This document shows positions 1-8,175 of a DNA stretch of 45,479 bases, piece after piece. Source of the stretch: Erysipelotrichaceae bacterium (GTDB taxonomy: Bacteria; Bacillota_I; Bacilli_A; RFN20; CAG-449). A program made the position numbers and the translations under genes. Location: positions 1-45,479 of the forward strand of contig SVBD01000013.1 of NCBI GenBank assembly GCA_015059045.1. The letters run 5' to 3'. The notes below the pieces were generated by a model. It was not told the origin of the DNA. It did no database searches and worked only from the letters and a program-made list of their open reading frames with translations. The first letter of the stretch is position 1. Each line of letters begins with the position of its first letter.

Positions 1-113
1 GAATATACGTATCATTCCTCTTGTAATTATATTTATTTTTAATTTTTTATACTGTCTACTTGACAGGTATCAGTTCAGAAAAGTAGGTCTTTTTAAATTT
101 TATTAATTTTTAA

Positions 114-220
114 TTTCGCAAGAATAAGAATTGTTTGAATTTGCGAAACAGAATACGTTATAATTATTATAGATAGTTCGGAAAACCGAACAAATAAAAC
201 TATGTTTTGTTCGGAAGAAC
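114..220 (+). promoter_or_regulatory. Promoter with nested inverted repeats upstream of the dual-HTH regulator
   Basis: A sigma-A-like promoter is visible: TTGAAT at 135-140, an 18-base spacer and TATAAT at 159-164, giving a start near 171. Three symmetric elements surround it. TTTCGCAA (114-121) and TTGCGAAA (141-148) form an inverted repeat straddling the -35. GTTCGG-AAAA-CCGAAC lies at 176-191. GTTC-GGAA-GAAC lies at 209-220. The last two share the direct repeat GTTCGGAA, spaced 33 bases apart, about three helical turns. The arrangement looks like operator sites for the regulator that follows; autoregulation is inference. Confidence 0.6.
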
Positions 221-235
221 GAATAGGGAGTTATT

Positions 236-1462
236 ATGATTACAAATTTAATTACAGTAAAGCAAGCCGCTGAAAAATGGAATGTATCTGAAAGAAGAGT
301 TCAAAAATTATGTAACGACAGGAGAATTAAAGGGGCAACCAGATTTGGTAGAGCGTGGATGATTCCTTCTACTGCGGTTTTACCAACACATAATAAAAAC
401 GAACTACCTCATTTAGCTATGCCAAAACGAACTCCTTTTTTAGATATGACAAATATTTATAATCAAAAAGGTAATGCTGATGCATGTGGAGAAATGTTAA
501 TTAATAATCCAGAAGCATATGCGTTATTTGTTGCGCAAATAGATTATAGAAGAGGAGAAATAGATAGAGTATATGATAAGGCTAGATATTTCTTGAATGC
601 ACATTCTGGTTTCTATGCTATTTTAGGTGGAGGTATGTTGCTTGCTCAATGTGCAATTTGGAGAGGGGATATTGCTTTATGGCATGAAGCTAAAAAGCAC
701 TTATTTGAAGCTCCTTGGAAAAGTAAAGCTGAAAGAGAAATTATTTCTTTGGCTTTAGCGATTATTGATAGTTCTATCTACGATAATAAAGATTACCCTG
801 AATGGTTTAAAATAGGAAATTTTGAAGCTTTACCAGCGGATGCTCATCCTTCCGCTAAGGTTTTTTATGTAAAATACCTTTATATGACAGCTTATGGAAT
901 TGCTTCAAAGCAAATGAATATCAAGGGGTTAGAAGGTTTATCTTTAATGAGTTTCCTTCCTAATATTATTGAACCATTAATAACTCAAGCTGTAGTCGAT
1001 AAGACTATAATACCTGAAATATTTTTAAGAATGTCTTGTGCTGTTGCATATCATAATTCGGGATTAAAAGAAGCTGCAATAAATCATTTGGATAAAGCAA
1101 TAGATCTAGCGCTTGCTGATAATCTTTATGGAATTCTTACAGAATATATAAGACATTTTGACGGATTACTTGAAGAAAGAATTGCTTTAAAAGATGAAAA
1201 TGCAGTTATTATTGTTAATGAATTAAACCAAAAATATAAAATAGGTTGGGCTAAACTTAGTGGACAAGTTAGAAATAGATATATCGTTACAAATTTAACA
1301 CCTAGAGAACATGAAATTGCAAAGCTTACAGTTTTTGGCTTTAACGCAAAAGAAATATCTAATGTGTTATTTGTATCAGAATCAACCGTAAAGCAAGCAA
1401 TTGCTAGAATTATGAATAAGACAGGTGCTGAGAATAAAAGTGAATTTGTTAACTTTATTTAA
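236..1462 (+). CDS. Transcriptional regulator with N-terminal excisionase/MerR-like HTH and C-terminal LuxR-type HTH
   Basis: A 408-residue cytoplasmic protein. Residues about 5-50 (ITVKQAAEKWNVSERRVQKL..., then a GRAWMIP turn) match the HTH_17/excisionase-type winged helix. Residues about 353-408 (LTPREHEIAKL, then KEISNVLFVSESTVKQAIARI) form a LuxR/GerE HTH. The middle (about 90-330) is alpha-helical with a TPR/MalT-like look (ALFVAQIDYRRGEIDRVYDK), so it may sense a ligand or partner. No phospho-receiver domain is seen. The start is the ATG after AGGGAGTT. The gene follows a repeat-rich promoter and precedes surface-protein genes, which it probably controls. The family call is solid; the target genes and signal are unknown. 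Confidence 0.85.
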   Translation: MITNLITVKQAAEKWNVSERRVQKLCNDRRIKGATRFGRAWMIPSTAVLPTHNKNELPHLAMPKRTPFLDMTNIYNQKGNADACGEMLINNPEAYALFVAQIDYRRGEIDRVYDKARYFLNAHSGFYAILGGGMLLAQCAIWRGDIALWHEAKKHLFEAPWKSKAEREIISLALAIIDSSIYDNKDYPEWFKIGNFEALPADAHPSAKVFYVKYLYMTAYGIASKQMNIKGLEGLSLMSFLPNIIEPLITQAVVDKTIIPEIFLRMSCAVAYHNSGLKEAAINHLDKAIDLALADNLYGILTEYIRHFDGLLEERIALKDENAVIIVNELNQKYKIGWAKLSGQVRNRYIVTNLTPREHEIAKLTVFGFNAKEISNVLFVSESTVKQAIARIMNKTGAENKSEFVNFI

Positions 1463-1464
1463 TG

Positions 1465-1519
1465 TCTAAAAGATTACTAATATGGTCAAAAATTATTGTC
1501 TAAATTAGTAAGTTTTAGA
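1465..1519. repeat. Imperfect inverted repeat after the regulator gene
   Basis: The left arm TCTAAAAGATTACTAAT (from 1465) is matched by the right arm ATTAGTAAGTTTTAGA (to 1519), with one small bulge and about 20 bases between. There is no T-run after the right arm, so it is not a standard intrinsic terminator. It may be a protein-binding site or an RNA hairpin in the leader of the next gene. Confidence 0.5.
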
Positions 1520-1542
1520 TGTCATTTATATATACATACAAT

Positions 1543-1581
1543 AGCTATAATTACTTTAGAGAAAGTGTTATAGCTTTTTTG
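1543..1581 (+). terminator. Intrinsic terminator directly before the next ribosome-binding site
   Basis: AGCTATAA (1543-1550) pairs with TTATAGCT (1568-1575), with further pairing of ACTTT with AAAGT inside, followed by a run of T. It ends the regulator transcript. It also sits only a few bases upstream of the TTAGGAG of the following gene, so it could act as an attenuator for any transcript that runs into the surface-protein genes. Confidence 0.75.
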
Positions 1582-1598
1582 TTGTTAGGAGTGATTAT

Positions 1599-1919
1599 AT
1601 GGATGCAATCAAAGAAGGAAGTCTTTATAAATCTATAGATTTACATGGCACTAAATTCGAAATTAAATATGGTTATTATGATGATAAAGATAGATATTCT
1701 AAATATAGTGAGTTAATTCCTATATTTCCAGACTTTATAAAGAATCCTATATATACAAGTAAGGGTCAACCATTTGTTACACATATGCAAGATAAATGTA
1801 TCCATTATATAGGCGATGAAAACTTTGATAGTTGTTATAAATGTAAACACTTTGTTAAAGGGATAGATTTAATCGGAATATGTTCTTGTATATTAAAACA
1901 AAAAAAGGAGGATAAATAA
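1599..1919 (+). CDS. Small cysteine-containing protein of unknown function
   Basis: A 106-residue soluble protein with no signal peptide or membrane segment. A TTAGGAG ribosome-binding site lies 7 bases before the ATG. The C-terminal half carries C67-x-H69, C79-x-x-C82 and C95-x-C97, a spacing that could bind zinc or an Fe-S cluster. The middle contains the proline-rich stretch PIFPDFIKNPIYTSKGQPFV. I recall similar short proteins in gut Firmicutes but know of no assigned function. The gene ends 1 base before the large surface-protein gene and is probably co-translated with it, which links it to that protein's expression or to the upstream regulator. Confidence 0.7.
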   Translation: MDAIKEGSLYKSIDLHGTKFEIKYGYYDDKDRYSKYSELIPIFPDFIKNPIYTSKGQPFVTHMQDKCIHYIGDENFDSCYKCKHFVKGIDLIGICSCILKQKKEDK

Positions 1920-1920
1920 T

Positions 1921-4900
1921 ATGAAAAAAAGAATTAAAATTGCTTCGTTATTTATTATATTAACGTGTGGAATATTTGCAGGGAAATTAATTAGTAATAT
2001 ATCTTTAGATGCTATTAAAGAAAAGCCGGTTTTAGTTGATTCAAAATTGAATAATTCAAGAATTAAAGATAATATGGCATCAAAAGATTTAACCACCATT
2101 ATTAATGGGAAAACTTCATCTATAGATACGGAGAAGGATGGAATTGGTGATAACATAACTATCATTGATGATATTAGTGATTTTGCTTTAATGAATGGTA
2201 GTAGCGGACATTTTAAATTGAGCAAAAACATAAGTGTTCCTAACTCTATAACTTCATTAGGTATTGAGACATTTGATGGTGTGTTTAATGGTGGTGGATA
2301 TACAATTTCTAACTTAAACGGGCCATTTGTTAATAATTTAACAGGAACCATTTGTAATTTGATTATTGATAGCCCTAGAGAGTTTACTGCGGTATTAGAT
2401 GCATCAGCAACCGTTAAACATACAATTTATGATACATTATATGGATTTACAACAGATAATTCTTATACGCAAGTAGCACCTCAATATTTTGGCTTTGCTT
2501 GTGGTATAGCAACTGGAGGAACTATTGATAATGTAAAAGTAAATAACGCTAAGATTAATACAAATGGTTCAACAGAAGGCGAATTTGATACTTCAATTAA
2601 TACAACAGGATATATGGGTTTTATTGCTGGTCAAATAAATCAAATTACATATCTTACTAATTGTAGTGTAACTAATTCGACATTAGTTCATAGTTCTGCT
2701 TATGCGGTTGGTGGAATTGTTGGTCATTCAAACTTCTCATATGTTAAAGGATGTTTGGTTAATAATTTATCTGTTACTGGAAAAAATGGTCTTGCAATTA
2801 ATACAATGCCAAAAGCGTTTACCGGACTACTAGTGGGTGCTAATTATCGTGGTACTATAGATGAAAGTATTGTTACTAATATTACTCAAACATCTACTCC
2901 TTATTTATCTTTTTTAGGAGCGGCCTTATATATTAAAAATACTGGAACTACAAATATACGCAATATATATTATGACAATACTGTCGCAGATTTTTCAAAG
3001 GCAGGAATGGATGAAGGATATGAACAAATAATTCAAATAACAAATGATCCAATAAATTCTTCAAATGCTACAGTAGACAATTATGGCCATGTTTATGATA
3101 TAGATGCATCTTCTGTGGGTTATTATAGAACGTTAGTTATTAAAGATATACATCGTTATTCTTCAACATCATTATCCTCGATAATTTCAGAATATAACTC
3201 TAATCTAAAATTGGGCGGATATTCTTTAAAACGTAATCCTTCTACTTATAATATTGATAATTATGTTGCAGAAGACGAAAAAGTAATCGCTGTTAACTTT
3301 TCTATCAGTGATGATTTGACATATGGTGATTATTTTAAAGATAAAGTAACATTACAATTAGATACTAGTAAAACAAATTTTGAAACTGAAGTTTTCTTTC
3401 AATATAAATATGAAGGTAGTAATTATTTTTTAGATTTAACCGATGAATCTATAGTTACTAAATTAACAGGAGAATATCGAATCCTTTATACTAAAAATGG
3501 TTCTAGTTATGTATTAGAAGGAGCAAGTGGTACATTTAACGCTAAACCATTCGACCTTAAAGATGCAGTAATTAATGTAAGCTCACATAAATATAATGGA
3601 AAAGAGCAAGATGTTTTTATTGTTGTAAGAACTCCTAGCGGTCTTAGTATAACACCTTCGCTTTCAGGCACAACTTCAGCAACAGAAGTTGGAGTATATG
3701 ATGTAGTTATAACTGGAAATTCTAATGCAACAGGATCAGTAACTACGCAATGGGAAATTAAACCAGGAACAATGTCATTGTATGCTAATAACATAGAAAC
3801 AACATATGATGATAATTATCATAGTATTAAAGTAAGCGCGCCAGATAATACAATTTTGACTTATAGTACAGATGGAGTCGAATACACTTCAACTAATCCA
3901 TCATTTAAAGATGTTGGAACGTATACAGTTTATTATAAAGCGAGTAACCCTAACTATGAAGATGTGTCCGGATTTGCAACCATTACAATAAAACCGCGTG
4001 TGGTCAAATTGATTTGGGGAGAAACATCACTAGTATATAATGGAGAAGAGCAAGTACCATCTGTAACTCTTGGTAATATTCAAGGTGATGATGTAGTTAA
4101 TATTACCGCTATTAGCGGATACGCAATTGAAAAAGGCGATAGCTATACAGCGACTGTTTTAGGAATTGATAATCCTAACTATATTCTTCCAAGCGAAGTT
4201 TCAACCAACTTTAAAATTACCCCTATTATTCTTGAAGTTCCTTCTATTTCTTCAAAAGAATATACTGGAGAAATATTATATGCTGATGTAGATGAAAATG
4301 ACGGATATGTTATTGATGGCATCTATTATGGAACGACGGTAGGTCAATACAAATTCACTTTAAGTCCTAAATATAATTATGCTTGGCCAGGTGGTAGTAC
4401 ATATAAACTTTCTTACACATTTGAAATTACTAAAGGTACGAACGAATGGGTAATCGCTCCAAGTATTGAAGATTGGACATATGGTCAACAAGCTAGCGAG
4501 CTTATTTATCAAAGTAAATTTGGAACCTCAACTATTCGTTATTATGCCGAGGGAAGTGAGGAAGTATTAAGTGGTGTTCCTACTGAAGCTGGCAATTATA
4601 AAGTCGAAATAATTAACTATGATACTTATAATTATGATGGAGAACTTCATGAGATATTATCATTTACAATCCATAAAGCTAATTCAACTAGTGAAGCACC
4701 AACTCATTTAACAACACCGCTTGGTAGTACATTAAATGATATCGCTTTGCCTATTGATGAAAATGGAATTTGGTCATTTGTAGAAGATGGTAAAACCTTA
4801 TTAGATGAAGCAAAAGAATATACGTTCACTTTAATTTTTACCCCTAATGATCCTAAAAATTATAATATTATTGAAAAAGAAGTAACTATTAATGTGCCAA

Positions 4901-6468
4901 AAATAGATGTGGTGTATACCGCTCCTACTATAGTTTCACAATTATCTTATAATGGAAACAAGCAAGCACTTATTAATGCGGGTATTACTAATGATGGAAT
5001 ATTTGAATATAAATTAGATGATGGAGAATATTCTACTAATATTCCAACTGCTACAGACGCTAAAACATATACTGTTTATTATAGAATTATTGGTGATAAA
5101 AATCATAACGATGTAGATCAACAAAGCCTACAAGTTAGCATTTCTCCTTTAAAAGTAAATATCCTTAACGTAAATATAAGTGATGTTCATATCAATGAAA
5201 CAGGCTATGACCTCATCGCTTCTAATGTCGTATTTGATACGGAATTAACTGTTGATGATTATGAGATTGCTTCTATGACATTAACTGGAAACAATGAAGG
5301 TGGAATTCAAGAAGTTGAAGTAGTTATTAATGTTAAAAATGATAATTATGAATTAGTATCCAACACATTAACTACTACAGTTAATATTATTAATCACGAA
5401 GCAAATTTAGATGATGGCGATTGTACAACACCAGTTACTTGTAAGGATTGCGATTATGTATTTGTGGATGGACATTTAGAACATGAAGGTCACGAAGATG
5501 ATAATGATTGTACAACACCAGTTAAGTGTAGACATTGCGATTATGTATTTGTTGAAGCGCACTTAGAACACGAAAGCGAAGAAGATGATAATGATTGTAC
5601 AACACCAGTTACTTGTAAGCATTGTAATTATGTGTTTGTTGAAGCACACTTAGAACATGAAGGCCACGAAGATGATAACGATTGTACAACATCAGTTAAC
5701 TGTAAACGTTGTAATCATATAGTTATTGAGGCCCATCTAACTCATGAAAGTAGAAAAGATGATAACAATTGTGAAACTGAAGTTACTTGCAAGAATTGTA
5801 CAACTATTGTTGTTGAGGCTAAAACACATAATTTGTCTTCTTCATATACAAAGGATGTTGAAGGGCATTATAAACATTGTGAAAATGAAACATGTGAATA
5901 TGTAACAATTAAAGAAAATCATACTTCTAATGTAAAAGCAAGCGAAGAAAATGCCGAGGTATGCACTACATGTGATTATGTTATTGCTCAAGCTATAGTT
6001 CATACTCATTCTAATTCAGATTCATTATCGTATGATGAAACTCATCACTTCTATATTTGTGATGGTTGTGATGAACAATTAGAAAAAATCAAGCACTCAT
6101 ATACTATAGTAAAAAAGATAGATGAGACTTCACATAAAGAAATATGTGTATGTGGTAAAGAACAAGTAGTAACCCATACATATGGCGATTGGGTGGTTGA
6201 GAAAAATCCTAGTGAAACCGAAAAAGGAAGTAAAACAAAAACATGTTCTTGCGGACATGTAATTATAGAAGATATCCCAGCTACTTATCTAACTAATCCT
6301 TCTGTTGAACCTACAAAAGGATTACCTGTTGGAGCTATTATTTGTATTGTTATTGGTTCTGTTATATTATTAGGATTAGGAATTTTTGCAATCTTATGGT
6401 TTGTTGTTAAAAAAAGAAATTTTTCTGATTTAGTAAAATTATTTAAAAACAATAATAATACAAGATAA
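1921..6468 (+). CDS. Large membrane-anchored surface protein with GLUG/MBG-like repeats and a Cys-rich repeat block
   Basis: A 1515-residue extracellular protein preceded by AAAGGAGGAT. Residues 1-30 form a hydrophobic signal/anchor (SLFIILTCGIFAGKL). Residues about 60-350 contain GLUG-like glycine turns (GGIVGHSNFSYVKGC). Residues about 440-1160 hold several beta-sandwich repeats of the MBG/YDG kind (TYTVYYKASNPNYEDV, then TYTVYYRIIGDKNHND). Residues 1164-1305 form five Cys-rich 29-residue repeats, followed by further CxxC pairs. A membrane helix (GAIICIVIGSVILLGLGIFAI, about 1470-1497) and a short basic tail close the protein. There is no LPXTG motif, so anchoring is by the C-terminal helix. 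The likely role is adhesion or surface display; no partner can be inferred. Confidence 0.85.
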   Translation: MKKRIKIASLFIILTCGIFAGKLISNISLDAIKEKPVLVDSKLNNSRIKDNMASKDLTTIINGKTSSIDTEKDGIGDNITIIDDISDFALMNGSSGHFKLSKNISVPNSITSLGIETFDGVFNGGGYTISNLNGPFVNNLTGTICNLIIDSPREFTAVLDASATVKHTIYDTLYGFTTDNSYTQVAPQYFGFACGIATGGTIDNVKVNNAKINTNGSTEGEFDTSINTTGYMGFIAGQINQITYLTNCSVTNSTLVHSSAYAVGGIVGHSNFSYVKGCLVNNLSVTGKNGLAINTMPKAFTGLLVGANYRGTIDESIVTNITQTSTPYLSFLGAALYIKNTGTTNIRNIYYDNTVADFSKAGMDEGYEQIIQITNDPINSSNATVDNYGHVYDIDASSVGYYRTLVIKDIHRYSSTSLSSIISEYNSNLKLGGYSLKRNPSTYNIDNYVAEDEKVIAVNFSISDDLTYGDYFKDKVTLQLDTSKTNFETEVFFQYKYEGSNYFLDLTDESIVTKLTGEYRILYTKNGSSYVLEGASGTFNAKPFDLKDAVINVSSHKYNGKEQDVFIVVRTPSGLSITPSLSGTTSATEVGVYDVVITGNSNATGSVTTQWEIKPGTMSLYANNIETTYDDNYHSIKVSAPDNTILTYSTDGVEYTSTNPSFKDVGTYTVYYKASNPNYEDVSGFATITIKPRVVKLIWGETSLVYNGEEQVPSVTLGNIQGDDVVNITAISGYAIEKGDSYTATVLGIDNPNYILPSEVSTNFKITPIILEVPSISSKEYTGEILYADVDENDGYVIDGIYYGTTVGQYKFTLSPKYNYAWPGGSTYKLSYTFEITKGTNEWVIAPSIEDWTYGQQASELIYQSKFGTSTIRYYAEGSEEVLSGVPTEAGNYKVEIINYDTYNYDGELHEILSFTIHKANSTSEAPTHLTTPLGSTLNDIALPIDENGIWSFVEDGKTLLDEAKEYTFTLIFTPNDPKNYNIIEKEVTINVPKIDVVYTAPTIVSQLSYNGNKQALINAGITNDGIFEYKLDDGEYSTNIPTATDAKTYTVYYRIIGDKNHNDVDQQSLQVSISPLKVNILNVNISDVHINETGYDLIASNVVFDTELTVDDYEIASMTLTGNNEGGIQEVEVVINVKNDNYELVSNTLTTTVNIINHEANLDDGDCTTPVTCKDCDYVFVDGHLEHEGHEDDNDCTTPVKCRHCDYVFVEAHLEHESEEDDNDCTTPVTCKHCNYVFVEAHLEHEGHEDDNDCTTSVNCKRCNHIVIEAHLTHESRKDDNNCETEVTCKNCTTIVVEAKTHNLSSSYTKDVEGHYKHCENETCEYVTIKENHTSNVKASEENAEVCTTCDYVIAQAIVHTHSNSDSLSYDETHHFYICDGCDEQLEKIKHSYTIVKKIDETSHKEICVCGKEQVVTHTYGDWVVEKNPSETEKGSKTKTCSCGHVIIEDIPATYLTNPSVEPTKGLPVGAIICIVIGSVILLGLGIFAILWFVVKKRNFSDLVKLFKNNNNTR
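5410..5829 (+). repeat. Five tandem 87-bp repeats encoding a 29-residue Cys repeat
   Basis: Units begin at 5410, 5497, 5584, 5671 and 5758, each exactly 87 bases (the fifth is partly diverged). Each encodes DD-x-(D/N)-C-x-T-x-V-x-C-x-x-C followed by VEAHLEHE-like residues. The first three are very similar at the DNA level. Copies of this kind can expand or contract in frame by recombination. Confidence 0.9.
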
Positions 6469-6485
6469 AATTGTAAAATTAATAC

Positions 6486-6530
6486 AAAGTCCCTAAAGTA
6501 GGCGCGAAAAGTCTACAAAGGGGACTTTTT
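6486..6530. terminator. Bidirectional terminator between convergent genes
   Basis: AGTCCC (6488-6493) pairs with GGGACT (6521-6526). An inner stem pairs GTAG (6498-6501) with CTAC (6513-6516). TTTTT follows on the plus strand, and ACTTTGT follows on the minus strand. It lies between the surface-protein gene and the convergent lipoprotein gene, whose stop is at 6534. Confidence 0.8.
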
Positions 6531-6533
6531 GTG

Positions 6534-8096
6534 TTAGATAAGGAAATGAGTTTCAAAAATAATTTTTCCAAAACCTTTATAGAAGCAAATATACATATCT
6601 AAATTAGGTGAGTATGGGTGATTAACCCAATATTTTCCATCATCTTTTAATCCAATATAGATAAATTCTTCGTTAGTAGAATATAGTTCTATTAGGTAAT
6701 TAATTAGTTCGTCTTGTTGATATGTAAAGAATGATATTTGACTATATTTCATAGAAGAATTATTGACTGTCTCAAAGGCAGAATTAGTCATATAATTATA
6801 TGTAAATTCATTTGACATATCAAGAAATTCTATATAATCTTTTGAATATGTTTTTAATAAAAAATCATTAACAGGATCATAAGAAGAATAAACATTTTTA
6901 TGAACATAAGGTATGTTATATGTATTTGATTTTAATATATCATAAGGCAAGAGAATCATTTTTTGGTTGTCATAATAGATTTGCAAATTGATATATATTC
7001 CATCCCCTTTATTAAATTTGTTGAACCAAGTAGAAACATAATCTGCTTCTTCTATTGTTAAAGAAGGAATTCTTGCTTCAATTAAGAATGGATTGTTATT
7101 TGTTATTTCAATATCTTCTCCTGGGAAAACAAGATAAAAAGAAATATCTTTTCCTGAAACCACCTCAGGAATATTAGCGATAGTCATATATGAGTAATAA
7201 AGATTTCCAGATTCCTTTTTGGTTATTTTTTCTTCCCAATATTCACGATTATTCATTTTAACCGTTCCAATATACGCAGCATTATCCGCGGAGTATTGAT
7301 CATCGTTATATCCCCAACTAACAAAAGCATTATCAATAAAAGGTCTGCCATTTACCATATTTAGAGTTCCAGAAATTGAAACTACATCCCTGGATGTGTA
7401 AATTCCTTTGATAGGTGAATTTGCTTTTACCTCAATGGAGAAATTGTCTAAAGGGTTATGAATTGAGGTTACACAAAAAGTATTGTTTGAATAAACACAT
7501 ACGATTCCAACATCATCTAAAAATACTTCTTTTCCATAATGAATAGGATAGTCCCCTTCAAAAGTTAATAAGTCACTAATTGTATAGTAGATTTCTTCTT
7601 CGATGAATGTTGCAACATATGTGGTATCTTCATAGATTTCTTCTAAATAAATATCCCAACCATCAAAAATGTAGTTTATTTTGCTAGTTCCTTCTTTTAC
7701 AGGGGTGTCACCTTTATATTCTGGAATTGCTCCTTCCTTAACGTTGGAGTCAACGTATAAAATTGTTCCATCGTAATTTAAGAATGTCGCGGTATAGTAT
7801 TTTTCATTAGTCGTTGATATTTCACTAGATTGAGTTATAGAACTAATGATTTCGCTTGTTTCCTTTTCGCTAGTAGTTGTAATAAAAGAACTATCTTCAG
7901 AAGTAATAGAAGTAATAGAAGTAATAGAAGTATTAGAACTATTAGAAGATACAAAAGAAATGGATGTAGAATTTTCTGTTGCTTCAGAAGAAGTATAGCC
8001 ACTATCAAAGGAAGAGGAAGAGTTATTATTAGACTCCTTTTGTCCACACGCGGTTAATAAAAAACAGAATAACGCTAAATATAATACTTTTTTCAT
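6534..8096 (-). CDS. Serine-rich surface lipoprotein with an InlB-type repeat
   Basis: A 520-residue secreted lipoprotein. The signal peptide ends in the lipobox LTAC (residues 14-17), making Cys17 the lipidated residue. Residues 20-98 form a Ser/Thr linker that includes the SITSITSIT repeat. Residues about 100-167 resemble a Listeria-Bacteroides/InlB B repeat (TATFLNYDGTILYVD, then FDGWDIYLEEIYEDTTYVATF). Residues about 170-265 look like a beta-barrel of OB type (KEVFLDDVGIVCVYSNNTFCV, then VVSISGTLNMVNGRPFIDNA). The C-terminal 250 residues are not recognised. The design matches the lipoprotein at 16209-17669. No Shine-Dalgarno sequence precedes the ATG, and the nearest -10 is only 6 bases upstream. 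Function unknown. Confidence 0.8.
   Translation of the reverse strand: MKKVLYLALFCFLLTACGQKESNNNSSSSFDSGYTSSEATENSTSISFVSSNSSNTSITSITSITSEDSSFITTTSEKETSEIISSITQSSEISTTNEKYYTATFLNYDGTILYVDSNVKEGAIPEYKGDTPVKEGTSKINYIFDGWDIYLEEIYEDTTYVATFIEEEIYYTISDLLTFEGDYPIHYGKEVFLDDVGIVCVYSNNTFCVTSIHNPLDNFSIEVKANSPIKGIYTSRDVVSISGTLNMVNGRPFIDNAFVSWGYNDDQYSADNAAYIGTVKMNNREYWEEKITKKESGNLYYSYMTIANIPEVVSGKDISFYLVFPGEDIEITNNNPFLIEARIPSLTIEEADYVSTWFNKFNKGDGIYINLQIYYDNQKMILLPYDILKSNTYNIPYVHKNVYSSYDPVNDFLLKTYSKDYIEFLDMSNEFTYNYMTNSAFETVNNSSMKYSQISFFTYQQDELINYLIELYSTNEEFIYIGLKDDGKYWVNHPYSPNLDMYICFYKGFGKIIFETHFLI
7902..7946. repeat. 9-bp tandem repeat in the lipoprotein linker
   Basis: AGTAATAGA occurs at 7902, 7911 and 7920, followed by the variants AGTATTAGA (7929) and ACTATTAGA (7938). 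On the coding strand it reads Ser-Ile-Thr repeats. The unit is a multiple of three, so slippage would change linker length without breaking the frame. Confidence 0.85.
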
Positions 8097-8102
8097 ATCT
8101 AA

Positions 8103-8131
8103 ATACTACAATATTAAAAGATAATAATCAA
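8103..8131 (-). promoter_or_regulatory. Candidate promoter of the serine-rich lipoprotein gene
   Basis: Read on the minus strand: TTGATT (8131-8126), a 17-base spacer, TAGTAT (8108-8103). The predicted start lies at or next to the ATG at 8096, which would give a leaderless or nearly leaderless mRNA. Confidence 0.45.
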
Positions 8132-8175
8132 AACAAATAGGTTTAATAGAAAAATAATTGATATGATTTTGAAAT

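Noticed and set aside
7830-8057. Arg/Ser-rich reading frame on the plus strand
   Set aside because: It is the reverse of the low-complexity Ser/Thr linker of the lipoprotein; it has no ribosome-binding site or independent features.
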